64,000 nucleotides of DNA from Desmonostoc vinosum HA7617-LM4 (GTDB taxonomy: Bacteria > Cyanobacteriota > Cyanobacteriia > Cyanobacteriales > Nostocaceae): assembly GCA_019359515.1 (NCBI GenBank), contig JAHHHC010000005.1, forward strand, positions 230,531 to 294,530, in the 5' to 3' direction. How positions within the stretch are numbered: position 1 is the first letter of the stretch; the number at the start of each line of letters is the position of its first letter. A program made the position numbers and the translations under genes. The notes under the pieces were generated by a model. That model saw nothing but the letters and a program-made list of their open reading frames with translations. It was not told the origin of the DNA and did no database searches. Shown one piece after another: positions 35,861-43,781 of this stretch.

Positions 35861-36136
35861 CTAAATCAACTTGTACGCGATGCAAAAACTCATCTTAAAC
35901 ATCAATATAATTGGTATAAAACTGCTAATAAAGCTAAATGGAATAATCTTACTGAGGTACAGGCAGTTTATCCTCAAACAGAAGCTGTTGGGAATTTGAC
36001 TGTTTTTAACATCAAAGGTAACAAATATCGCCTAATTGTAGATTTAGTTTACAGCGATCAAATAATTTATATTAAATATATTTTGACGCACGCAGAATAC
36101 GATAAGGATGAATGGAAAAATGACCCTTACTTTTAA
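35804..36136 (+). CDS. HigB-type toxin with altered N-terminus
   Basis: The C-terminal ~85 residues match the HigB_toxin family of mRNA-cleaving toxins: YKTANKAKWNNLTEV, LTVFNIKGNKYRLIV and ILTHAEYDKDEW. The usual first ~8 residues are missing; instead the frame runs back through an ACTCCCT repeat to a TTG at 35804. No ATG in frame precedes the conserved part. The gene may therefore be silenced or start at a non-standard codon. It overlaps the antitoxin gene by 17 bases, the toxin-first order usual for HigBA. Confidence 0.7.
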   Translation: MRSWVHLYYFFPTPYSLLPLNQLVRDAKTHLKHQYNWYKTANKAKWNNLTEVQAVYPQTEAVGNLTVFNIKGNKYRLIVDLVYSDQIIYIKYILTHAEYDKDEWKNDPYF

Positions 36137-36521
36137 TGGTAAAATTTATGCCGAATTGCTGGCTAAATATCAACCCAAAGTAATTAAAACAGATGAAGAT
36201 AACAAACAAGCCATCGCGCTTGCTGAAGAACTATCACATAAAACTAACCGAACTTTAGAAGAGACAGCATTATTAGATTTGTTGATTACTCTAATAGAAA
36301 AGTATGAAGATGAATACTATCCAATTGGAGAATCAACACCACACTCAATGCTAATTCATTTAATGGATGCTCAGGGTTTAGAGCCAACTGACTTAGTAGA
36401 AATTATTGGCTCAAGAGAGGTCGTTTTTCAAATCATCAGTGGAAAACAAGAAATTACTCACGAACAGACTCAGGCTTTAGGGAAGTTTTTTCACGTTGAT
36501 GCTAGTTTATTCGAGAATTAA
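36120..36521 (+). CDS. HigA-type antitoxin (HTH)
   Basis: The 133-residue protein resembles HigA antitoxins paired with HigB_toxin: an N-terminal helical part (KYQPKVIKTDEDNKQAIALA) and a C-terminal Xre-like helix-turn-helix (MDAQGLEPTDLVEIIGSREV, then ISGKQEITHEQTQALGKFF). It should bind and neutralise HigB and repress the operon. The ATG at 36120 gives the usual start, while a frame from 36108 adds four residues. It is intact although its toxin's start is disturbed. Confidence 0.82.
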   Translation: MTLTFNGKIYAELLAKYQPKVIKTDEDNKQAIALAEELSHKTNRTLEETALLDLLITLIEKYEDEYYPIGESTPHSMLIHLMDAQGLEPTDLVEIIGSREVVFQIISGKQEITHEQTQALGKFFHVDASLFEN

Positions 36522-36588
36522 GCGATCGCCCCAAAACGTTATGCTATCCTGAAACCATAATCGTGCTGATATCACCCCTTGGATCAAC

Positions 36589-36882
36589 ATGACAAAAGTA
36601 GAAGCAACTCAAGCACAAGAAAAATTTTCTGAACTCCTTGCCCTTGTAGAATCAACAGAAGAACGTGTTGTGATTGAATCAAAAGGGCAGGTGGTTGCAG
36701 CAGTAATTAGCTATGCCGACTTAAAGCGATTGGAAGCATTAGAAGATGCAATAGATGTTGCAGATTTTCAACGTGCAATAACCGAGAGTAACGGTGAATC
36801 TTATTCACTAGAAGAAGTGATTACTGACTATAACGAACTTCATGAGACTAATTTCACAGTTGAAAATATTTTGAATGGCTGA
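36589..36882 (+). CDS. Phd/YefM-family antitoxin
   Basis: The 97-residue protein opens with the Phd/YefM fold (KVEATQAQEKFSELLALVES, then VVIESKGQVVAAVISYADL), which dimerises and binds operator DNA, followed by a flexible acidic C-terminus that should wrap the toxin. It overlaps the downstream RelE/ParE-type toxin by eight bases. Together they form a second toxin-antitoxin pair, 67 bases after the HigA gene. Confidence 0.88.
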   Translation: MTKVEATQAQEKFSELLALVESTEERVVIESKGQVVAAVISYADLKRLEALEDAIDVADFQRAITESNGESYSLEEVITDYNELHETNFTVENILNG

Positions 36883-37150
36883 ATCAGAGGTGCTTGCTTT
36901 ACGTATTACAAAATCAGCCCGGAAGGATTTAGTCAATTTACAGCCAAAGTTTTTTAAGCAGGTGATGACTAAAATTTTGTTGCTACCGGAAGATCCTAGA
37001 CCTCAAGATTGTAAGCAACTCAAGGGATATTCAGGTGTTTATCGAGTTGATCAAGGCGAGTATCGCATTCTCTACACAATTTCAGACGATGCAATCGAAG
37101 TTTTTCGAGTCGGCAAGCGCAATGATGATCAAGTGTATGAAAATCTGTAA
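36875..37150 (+). CDS. RelE/ParE-superfamily toxin
   Basis: The 91-residue protein has the RelE/ParE pattern: ITKSARKDLVNLQPKFFKQV, DPRPQDCKQLKGYSGVYRV, GEYRILYTI and VFRVGKRNDDQVY. The conserved basic residues Lys, Arg (EYRI) and the C-terminal Arg/Tyr are present, so it is probably a ribosome-dependent mRNA endonuclease. It is translationally coupled to the Phd/YefM antitoxin. Confidence 0.88.
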   Translation: MAESEVLALRITKSARKDLVNLQPKFFKQVMTKILLLPEDPRPQDCKQLKGYSGVYRVDQGEYRILYTISDDAIEVFRVGKRNDDQVYENL

Positions 37151-37227
37151 CGCTATTACAATCCTGAAAGAAATTTTTTCATAACTTACTTTGTAATGGC
37201 TAGCGATCGCATTTGATATCCTCTCCC

Positions 37228-38505
37228 CTACACCCCTAATTTTTGTAATTGCCGTGCAAATGCGATCGCCTCCTGTGCCGTTGTCACTTTCCCTTCTGCT
37301 GTGGCAATATTAATCTCTGTTAAAAGTTTGCCTATCACTGGTGAAGCGGGAATATTTAATGCTATAATAAGCTCCTTCCCACTAACTAATGGCGTGGGAT
37401 GAGCGACCAGATCATCAGGGTTAAGGTAGCGGTTGATCAAGGGTGCGTAAGCGCTTAGCGAACTGTCACCAACCATCGCCTCTACCAAGTTATCAAGGGC
37501 TACAGCTAGCACTGCTGTGGCAGGGAACGCAACACCAGCGTCCTGAAAAAAGCAATACTGTTCTCGCAAGGACATATCCGCCACTTTGGCTTGTGGGAAC
37601 AATCTTAGGACGGTAGTTATACCCCGAATTTCCGCACGGCTATAAGTTAATTCCTGAAGTTCGATTTCGGCTAGTTCTGGATTTGAATTGACAAGACAAG
37701 CGAGTTTGGCAATACCCAACCAAGTAGTTTTAACGGTATCGCGAACATTTTGTTGCAGTTCCACACCCAATTGTGGCCAGTTTGCTGTCAGTAAGGCAGT
37801 TGCTTTGTCCACTGCCGCTAGTTTACTCAAACTTTCATGGGTAGAGTTTTTGAACAAATGAGTTAGTAAACCATCTTCCCAAGCGCTAGTTATCCAAGGA
37901 GTACCCTGAGAGTTTGCTAGCAGATAGCCAATTTCTACCCTAACTCGTTCGGCTGCAACTGTGCAGATATGTGATGCCAAAGCCCGAATTGTCGCTTGGG
38001 TATTTGATTCAATAGTAAAACCAAGTTGAGCGGCTTGACGATAAGCCCGCATTAACCGTAAAGGATCATCTGCTAGATTTGCAGGTGATACCATTCGCAA
38101 AATACCCTGCTGTAAATCGGCATAACCTTGCAGAGGATCGATGATTTCTTGTGTATGAGGATTATAGGCGATCGCATTCACTCGAAAATCCCGGCGATGC
38201 AAATCAGTAACTAGACTATCTCCTTCTTGTTGGGCAAAGTCAGCCGTCGCTTGGGGAAACACTACACGGGCAATTTTGCGTTCAGAGTCGAGTAAGACAA
38301 AACCCGCTTGATAATGACGCGCGATCATTCTCGCCACCTTGACTGCATCAGATGGGATGATAAAATCTAAATCCAGGTATTCACGAGTTCTGCCAAGCAT
38401 GGCATCTCGCACCGCGCCACCCACCATATATGCTGGTTGTGGCAACAATTCTAAGCTGAAAGGCCAATTTTTAGAATCTAGAGTAGAAGCAACTAAAGGA
38501 AGCAT
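37228..38505 (-). CDS. cca: CCA tRNA nucleotidyltransferase / poly(A) polymerase family
   Basis: The 425-residue class II nucleotidyltransferase has the catalytic head GGAVRDAMLG followed by LDLDF with the two metal-binding Asp (45, 47), then RRDFRVNAIAY and DPLRLMRAYR. It adds or repairs the 3' CCA of tRNAs, which fits the two tRNAs here lacking encoded CCA. Cyanobacteria can split A- and C-adding activity over two proteins, so this may do only part of the job. Confidence 0.85.
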   Translation of the reverse strand: MLPLVASTLDSKNWPFSLELLPQPAYMVGGAVRDAMLGRTREYLDLDFIIPSDAVKVARMIARHYQAGFVLLDSERKIARVVFPQATADFAQQEGDSLVTDLHRRDFRVNAIAYNPHTQEIIDPLQGYADLQQGILRMVSPANLADDPLRLMRAYRQAAQLGFTIESNTQATIRALASHICTVAAERVRVEIGYLLANSQGTPWITSAWEDGLLTHLFKNSTHESLSKLAAVDKATALLTANWPQLGVELQQNVRDTVKTTWLGIAKLACLVNSNPELAEIELQELTYSRAEIRGITTVLRLFPQAKVADMSLREQYCFFQDAGVAFPATAVLAVALDNLVEAMVGDSSLSAYAPLINRYLNPDDLVAHPTPLVSGKELIIALNIPASPVIGKLLTEINIATAEGKVTTAQEAIAFARQLQKLGV

Positions 38506-38589
38506 GTAATAAAAATCAACCCTGCAACTAATGAATAACAGTCTGGCTTAAGCTAGATTAACAATAAAGGCTCTAGAGTAGGTTCTATT

Positions 38590-38838
38590 ATGTGTATTTG
38601 CGTCAACTGCCACTATGTAGACAGCTGTGCTACCTACCACGCTGTAGAAACGCAGCACCAACAGCCCCACTTAACCGAACACCCAACTTTTGATCCTAAC
38701 GAACCTTCTATCAACGTCAACATTCGTACCAAAGAAGATGTGATTGAAATGGAGTGGGATGTTGTCGGTTGTCTCAGCTTTAAGCGAGAAATGGGCAAAT
38801 GGTCGAAGTTGCGTCCAGGTGAATTAGTCCCAACATGA
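38590..38838 (+). CDS. ycf34: Ycf34 iron-sulfur protein
   Basis: The 82-residue protein begins MCICVNCHYVDSCATYH with four closely spaced cysteines (2, 4, 7, 13), the mark of Ycf34, a protein of cyanobacteria and plastids that binds an Fe-S cluster and has been linked to photosynthetic electron transport. The second half (EMEWDVVGCLSF) is also conserved. Monocistronic, with repeat-filled sequence after it. Confidence 0.92.
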   Translation: MCICVNCHYVDSCATYHAVETQHQQPHLTEHPTFDPNEPSINVNIRTKEDVIEMEWDVVGCLSFKREMGKWSKLRPGELVPT

Positions 38839-38870
38839 CTAATAATTCGTAATGACGCGACGCTCCTGTG

Positions 38871-38986
38871 TCGCTCTAAGCGAAGCTATGCCGCAGGCTT
38901 TACGCTGACGCTATCGAGGACTCGCTCTAAGCGAAGCTATGCCGCAGGCTTTACGCTGCGCTAACGTAATTCGTAATTCGTAATTG
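38871..38986. repeat. two copies of dispersed palindromic repeat plus TAATTCG heptamers
   Basis: The unit (CGCTCTAAGCGAAGCTATG then CCGCAGGCTTTACGCTG) occurs at 38871-38912 and 38921-38966 and also at 12536-12581. It is followed by TAATTCG heptamers. The gap 38839-39101 holds no gene. Confidence 0.85.
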
Positions 38987-39101
38987 ATTGAAGTTTCAAA
39001 CCTTTAGGTTTAGTAATGGAAAAAGTCAAATTTGAGTATCTTGATTTCAAATACCTGTATTCATCTATGGGGTAATAATTACGAATTAACGATTACGAAT
39101 A

Positions 39102-39761
39102 ATGTTGACTAGAGAATCCCAATCTTTTAAAATCACAAAATACGCTTTAGCACTGCATACGACGACTCCCGAATTAGGTTTAGCGGTGAGTAGTTTTTTG
39201 GGTGAAACTCGTTCTCAAGTATGGAATTTGGGACGTGATTTATCCAGTCATATCCATCAATATTTAATTGAATTCATACAACCTCAAACTTGGATAGATT
39301 TGGCGTTTATTGCTGTTACCAAAGGGCCTGGTGGCTTTACGGGCACTCGCATTGGAGTTGTCGCCGCCCGAACTTTAGGACAACAATTAGATATTCCGGT
39401 ATTTGCTATTTCTACTTTGGCGGCGGTAGCTTGGTCAAAAGTCAAAACAAGTCAAAATGTCATGACTGTTGCTGTAGAAATGCCAGCACAACGAGGTCAA
39501 GTTTTTGGTGCTATTTATCAATCTACACCGGATAATTCTCAACTCATAACTTTATCGGCTGATGCTGTATTTACACCAGAAGCATGGCAAGCTAAGTTAA
39601 CTAATTGGAATAGTGATTATCAATTAATACAAGCGCAATCAGGTTTAGCAGCAACAGTAACAAGTATATTAGAACTAGCTTATTTAGAATGGCAGTTGGG
39701 TAGGCGTCCTAATTGGTCGGAAGCTTTACCATATTACGGTCAACATCCAGTAGAAAATTAA
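39102..39761 (+). CDS. tsaB: tRNA t6A biosynthesis protein TsaB
   Basis: The 219-residue protein belongs to the ASKHA-fold TsaB family, partner of TsaD, TsaE and TsaC in making threonylcarbamoyl-A37 on tRNAs. Conserved segments are LALHTTTPELGLAV at the start, the VTKGPGGFTGTRIGV block (about 76-90) and the AVEMPAQRGQVFGAIY segment. Length matches cyanobacterial TsaB. It is followed after 34 bases by a Uma2 gene on the same strand. Confidence 0.92.
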   Translation: MLTRESQSFKITKYALALHTTTPELGLAVSSFLGETRSQVWNLGRDLSSHIHQYLIEFIQPQTWIDLAFIAVTKGPGGFTGTRIGVVAARTLGQQLDIPVFAISTLAAVAWSKVKTSQNVMTVAVEMPAQRGQVFGAIYQSTPDNSQLITLSADAVFTPEAWQAKLTNWNSDYQLIQAQSGLAATVTSILELAYLEWQLGRRPNWSEALPYYGQHPVEN

Positions 39762-39795
39762 AAGTATATTCAGTTGAATAGTTTGGTAATAAACA

Positions 39796-40461
39796 ATGAC
39801 ACCTATTAGTGCGATGATTACTCCTATTTCAACTATTCCACCTTTGGAAAATGGAGACAAGCTGACTCGCATTGAATTTGAACGGCGTTATGATGCGATG
39901 CCTCAAGTCAAGAAAGCTGAATTAATAGAAGGAACTGTATATATGGCATCACCTTTAAGATTTAGAAGCCATGGAAAACCACATGCCTATGTGATAACTT
40001 GGTTGGGTTTTTACGAAGCTAATACCGCTGGGGTGGAATTAGGTGATAATACAACTGTACGCCTTGATGCAGATAACGAACCTCAACCAGATGCATGTTT
40101 AAGAATTGCCAATGGTGGACAGTCGCGGATAACTGAAGATGATTATATCGCAGGTGCGCCAGAGTTAATTGTAGAAATTGCCGCAAGTAGTGTTTCTATT
40201 GATTTGCATGACAAGCTAAAAGTGTACCGCCGCAATCAAGTACAAGAGTATTTAGTGTGGCGAGTTTATGAGGGTGAATTTGATTGGTTAAAATTAAAAG
40301 ATGGAGAGTATATTCAGCTTGAATGTGATGCTAACGGTATTATATGCTCTCAAATATTTCCGGGATTATGGTTGGATAAATCTGCTCTAATAGCAGGGAA
40401 TTTAGCAAAGGTTTTAGAGGTTTTGCAGCAAGGATTAGTTAGTGCTGAACATCAAAAATAG
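39796..40461 (+). CDS. Uma2-family protein (DUF820)
   Basis: The 221-residue protein has the Uma2 signature: LTRIEFERRYDAMPQVKKAE, LIEGTVYMASP, EPQPDACLRI, APELIVEIAASSVS with the acidic core residues and LKVYRRNQVQEYLVWRV. PD-(D/E)xK fold; biological role not established. Probably cotranscribed with tsaB by position, without a known functional link. Confidence 0.9.
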   Translation: MTPISAMITPISTIPPLENGDKLTRIEFERRYDAMPQVKKAELIEGTVYMASPLRFRSHGKPHAYVITWLGFYEANTAGVELGDNTTVRLDADNEPQPDACLRIANGGQSRITEDDYIAGAPELIVEIAASSVSIDLHDKLKVYRRNQVQEYLVWRVYEGEFDWLKLKDGEYIQLECDANGIICSQIFPGLWLDKSALIAGNLAKVLEVLQQGLVSAEHQK

Positions 40462-40510
40462 TGATAATTCAATAGGCGATCGCTACTTTTATCTTTTATT
40501 GCTATACCTC

Positions 40511-42271
40511 TTAATGGTAAAAATCCCAAGTTCTGACAGTCTTATCTTTACTAACGCTCACTATCTTATCAGAGTTTGTCACCACTCCTAATACCCAATC
40601 AGTATGACCAGCCAAAGTTTGTAATAATTTACCATTTTGCAAATTCCATATCTTCACATTATTATCCATACCTCCAGTAACTAAATATCTGCCATTATTA
40701 CTAAAATTTACAGATGTAATTTTTGCTGTATTTTTATCAAAACTTTGTAATAGTTCTCCTGTTTGCCAATTCCATACTTTAACAGTTTTATCCCAACTAC
40801 CACTAGCTAGACTTGTACCATCGGGATTAAAAGCAAGAGAACGTACTGTATCAGTATGAGCTGGAATCGTACTAATTAATTTACCTGTTTGTAAATTCCA
40901 GATTTTGATTTTTTTATCGATTCCCCCACTAGCAAATACCTTACCATTGGGATTGATAGCCACAGAAAAAATTTGTCCTCTGTGTCCCATAACAGTATGC
41001 GTTAATTTACCAGTGTGTAAATTCCAAAATCTCAATTTACCTTCTTGATCACCACTGATAATAGTATTTCCATCTGGACTAACAGCAACAGAATCAATCG
41101 GAGTAAAACATTCAGATACAGTTCTCATTAATTGATTTGTTTGTAAGTTCCAGATTTTGATAGTTCCATCACTACTAGAACTCACAAGGATCTGATCGTT
41201 ATTAGTTAGTGCTAGAGATTTGATAGTACCAGTATGTCCTCTTAAAGTAGCTTTAACTTTGCTTGTCTCTAAATTCAAAATTTTTATAGTTCTATCTTTA
41301 CTGCCACTGGCTAAAGTTTTACCATCTTTGCTGATGGCAGCAGACCAAATAGCGTCAGTATGAGCAGTTATTGTTTGAGGTAGTTTAATATCTGCTACTT
41401 TTTTAGTTAAGGTTTCTGTTGGAGTCGGGGTTTCTGTTGTTTGGATAGGCTTTTTCACCATAGAAAAAGTCATGAAATTAAACACAGAAAAAAGCCAGAA
41501 AATGAGAATGGCTAGTGAAGCAATCCCCATTGCATAACCCATTTTTAAACTCTTGTTCCAAGGAAAAGGAAGTTCTAAAGTTCCTTTTCCTGTTGTTTCA
41601 ACAAGTGTTTTATTAATTAGTATTTGACGATAATCTTCTACTTGATATTGTTTGTTTTCTTGCTGATTTAATAGAATATTTCCACTGGCGATACTGACTG
41701 CTTCTTGCTGATATACCAGTTTTTTCTGTGCTGCTGAAATTTGGGAAAATCTGACTTCTGCATTATTAGAGATAAATAAATTCAGTAACATTCCTTGTTG
41801 TAAGGCAATGTGACTTTCCTCACGCATTTTTGTAGAGATTGCTATGCCTTGACGCGCAGGGATGTATTTATTAAAATCTTGGATGAAAACGCCTTCGATA
41901 AAATCTGGCGTAATCTCTCTGTCTACCTGTGAGACAATTCCGGTTTGCAAGCAAGTAAAAATATTTTCTAATAACAGAGGTTGGAGTTTGCCAGCAAAGT
42001 AATAACAAATAAAGTATGGGATGTGAGCGCGACCAAAATCGTCAAATCCATCGTTATAAAGCCAGCCAAATAAAGTTTGTTCAGCTGAGATTTGATATAA
42101 GTATACAGCTTTATATTCTGCGCTTGGTGGGTCATAAGCGTCCCAATTTTTGTAAACTAATTGTTGTAAAAAAAATTGCTGGACTTCTGGGGGGATTTCT
42201 TCACTTTTGAAGATTTTAAAGCCCACGCCAGCAAAGCTAGTATAAATAATTTGACCAAAAAGCTGAGACAT
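40511..42271 (-). CDS. membrane WD40 protein with GTPase-associated N-terminal domain
   Basis: The 586-residue protein has an N-terminal domain (about 1-235; IIYTSFAGVGFKIFKS and LFGWLYNDGFDDFGRAHIPY) that resembles GAP1-N-type GTPase-associated domains, one membrane helix (245-268) and seven WD40 repeats forming one beta-propeller (about 295-586), each ending IKIWNLQ or similar. The propeller should lie on the opposite side of the membrane from the N-terminal domain. It is the last gene of the minus-strand block, 156 bases after a P-loop GTPase. The GAP1-N assignment is from memory and from that pairing; the function is unknown. Confidence 0.78.
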   Translation of the reverse strand: MSQLFGQIIYTSFAGVGFKIFKSEEIPPEVQQFFLQQLVYKNWDAYDPPSAEYKAVYLYQISAEQTLFGWLYNDGFDDFGRAHIPYFICYYFAGKLQPLLLENIFTCLQTGIVSQVDREITPDFIEGVFIQDFNKYIPARQGIAISTKMREESHIALQQGMLLNLFISNNAEVRFSQISAAQKKLVYQQEAVSIASGNILLNQQENKQYQVEDYRQILINKTLVETTGKGTLELPFPWNKSLKMGYAMGIASLAILIFWLFSVFNFMTFSMVKKPIQTTETPTPTETLTKKVADIKLPQTITAHTDAIWSAAISKDGKTLASGSKDRTIKILNLETSKVKATLRGHTGTIKSLALTNNDQILVSSSSDGTIKIWNLQTNQLMRTVSECFTPIDSVAVSPDGNTIISGDQEGKLRFWNLHTGKLTHTVMGHRGQIFSVAINPNGKVFASGGIDKKIKIWNLQTGKLISTIPAHTDTVRSLAFNPDGTSLASGSWDKTVKVWNWQTGELLQSFDKNTAKITSVNFSNNGRYLVTGGMDNNVKIWNLQNGKLLQTLAGHTDWVLGVVTNSDKIVSVSKDKTVRTWDFYH

Positions 42272-42427
42272 GGCGAATCGGGGAACTAAGTAATACGCTA
42301 ATGTGCTGGTGGCACATTATTTGGTTAGGAATGTCATTTGTAAATACAAATTAACAATGACGACATTAAAAGGGGTTATTCATTTTTTATACATATATAA
42401 TAGCTGAAAAACTAGAGTTATTACTTG

Positions 42428-43378
42428 TTAATGTGCAATTCCGCTTTTGTGAATTTGACTTTGTGATTGTTCTTTGAGAGGGAGTTGTTCTGGTGAGAGA
42501 TTGAAAAATCCAAATGCGAATAATAGAGAACTGAAGATTCCTAATAAGCTAACACTTACTAGAGATAATACTAAAATGTATCTTCGGATTTGTGGTGATA
42601 GCACTTGTCCGATAAATAAACTTTGGGAAAGTCCGTTTGCTAGGTTTTGTTGGGCAAGAAAATGGTGATGTTTATTTAATTCTGCTAATAACCAAAGTAA
42701 TGGTTCAGCAGCGCCTCTAGCCCTGAGAGCGGCGACGCCTTCCATAGAGACGATGGGAATGGCTGAGTAGAATTTTTGATAGTTAGCTTTGACTGCATCA
42801 AGGCGAGAAATTAGGGGTTGGAGACTCTGTTCAATTTTTAATTGAGTGACGGTACTCTGTTCTAAAAGGTCACATTTTGTGAGAATAATGGCAAAGGCGT
42901 ATTTGATGCGATGTTGAGATACGAGGGATGCGATCGCAACTACTTGATGAAAGACTTCATCCAAGGATTTATTATACTCAGCATCGTGCAATAAAGAATG
43001 GGCGTTAATAAATACGCAGCATCCATGAGATGCGAGGATCATTTCTTGAAAGTCTGGGTTACGAATATCGCATGATTCACCTGGTATATCCCACCAACGA
43101 AAGTCACACAGGGTTTTTTTACCGAAGAGGTTATCGCGTTTTAAGCTGAAGTTAAAGCTGGTAATTTTAATTGTCGCGGGTGGATATAAGTTTGTGCGGG
43201 CAACATGGCTGAGAATTTTTTCCATGTTTGTTTGCACTTCGGTGTCTTGGCAATCAAACCAAAAATCATGGGGTTTATCGGCGTTTAATTCGGCGTAGCT
43301 TCCTGCTAAAAAAACTGTTTTGCCAACGCCGCGTTGACCGATGCTTAATAGGCTAAAGGTTTTAGGATTTTTTGTCAT
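42428..43378 (-). CDS. membrane-anchored P-loop GTPase-like protein
   Basis: The 316-residue protein has Walker A GQRGVGKT (14-21), a Walker B/G3-like WWDIPGE (95-101) and a G4-like ILTKCD, all fitting a small-GTPase-type domain. One membrane helix lies near the C-terminus (267-291) with a short tail after it. I do not recognise a characterised family; similar proteins occur next to GTPase-associated proteins in bacteria. It sits between the seventh peptide precursor and the WD40 gene on the same strand. Confidence 0.75.
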   Translation of the reverse strand: MTKNPKTFSLLSIGQRGVGKTVFLAGSYAELNADKPHDFWFDCQDTEVQTNMEKILSHVARTNLYPPATIKITSFNFSLKRDNLFGKKTLCDFRWWDIPGESCDIRNPDFQEMILASHGCCVFINAHSLLHDAEYNKSLDEVFHQVVAIASLVSQHRIKYAFAIILTKCDLLEQSTVTQLKIEQSLQPLISRLDAVKANYQKFYSAIPIVSMEGVAALRARGAAEPLLWLLAELNKHHHFLAQQNLANGLSQSLFIGQVLSPQIRRYILVLSLVSVSLLGIFSSLLFAFGFFNLSPEQLPLKEQSQSQIHKSGIAH

Positions 43379-43452
43379 AGAGGTGTTTATTTAGGAGGGG
43401 GGAAAATAACCGCCAAGGTAAGAGGGTTTAAAGGATTTTTGGGGTGTGATTA

Positions 43453-43767
43453 TTAGAAGCCAAATCCACGGAGGAATTGGAAGAGGAAGGCCATGGGGTT
43501 ACTGCCACCACGACGACCGCGACGACGGGAAGAGGAGGAGGTAAAGGCTAGGGTGAATTGGCGGAAGCTATAGCCTGTTCTGGAGTTGGATGATAAATTT
43601 AAGCCGTTGCCGTTGGAGAGGCGAGTCTGGTCTTCTGCAAAGGAATCTATCGCGGTTTGTTGCAGGAAAAATCCTTCAAATCCACCGTTGATTTTCTCTT
43701 CTTCTGCGGTTGAAAGGTCGGTTAAGTAATCTGATTTTTTGATTTTGTCTGAGTTGGAGTTAGTCAT
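43453..43767 (-). CDS. double-glycine-leader precursor peptide with Arg/Gly-rich core
   Basis: The 104-residue peptide has a leader KSDYLTDLSTAEEEKINGG (11-29) closely matching the leaders of the six-copy array further upstream (KSDLLVDLSAAQEETIAGG). The C39 peptidase should cut after Gly29. The 75-residue core differs wholly from the array: it holds SSSSRRRGRRGGSNP and an aromatic end (FLFQFLRGFGF), with no cysteine. It begins 14 bases after the exporter gene, indicating the same operon. It could be a bacteriocin or signalling peptide; activity is unknown. Confidence 0.82.
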   Translation of the reverse strand: MTNSNSDKIKKSDYLTDLSTAEEEKINGGFEGFFLQQTAIDSFAEDQTRLSNGNGLNLSSNSRTGYSFRQFTLAFTSSSSRRRGRRGGSNPMAFLFQFLRGFGF

Positions 43768-43781
43768 AGTTTTGAGTGGGT

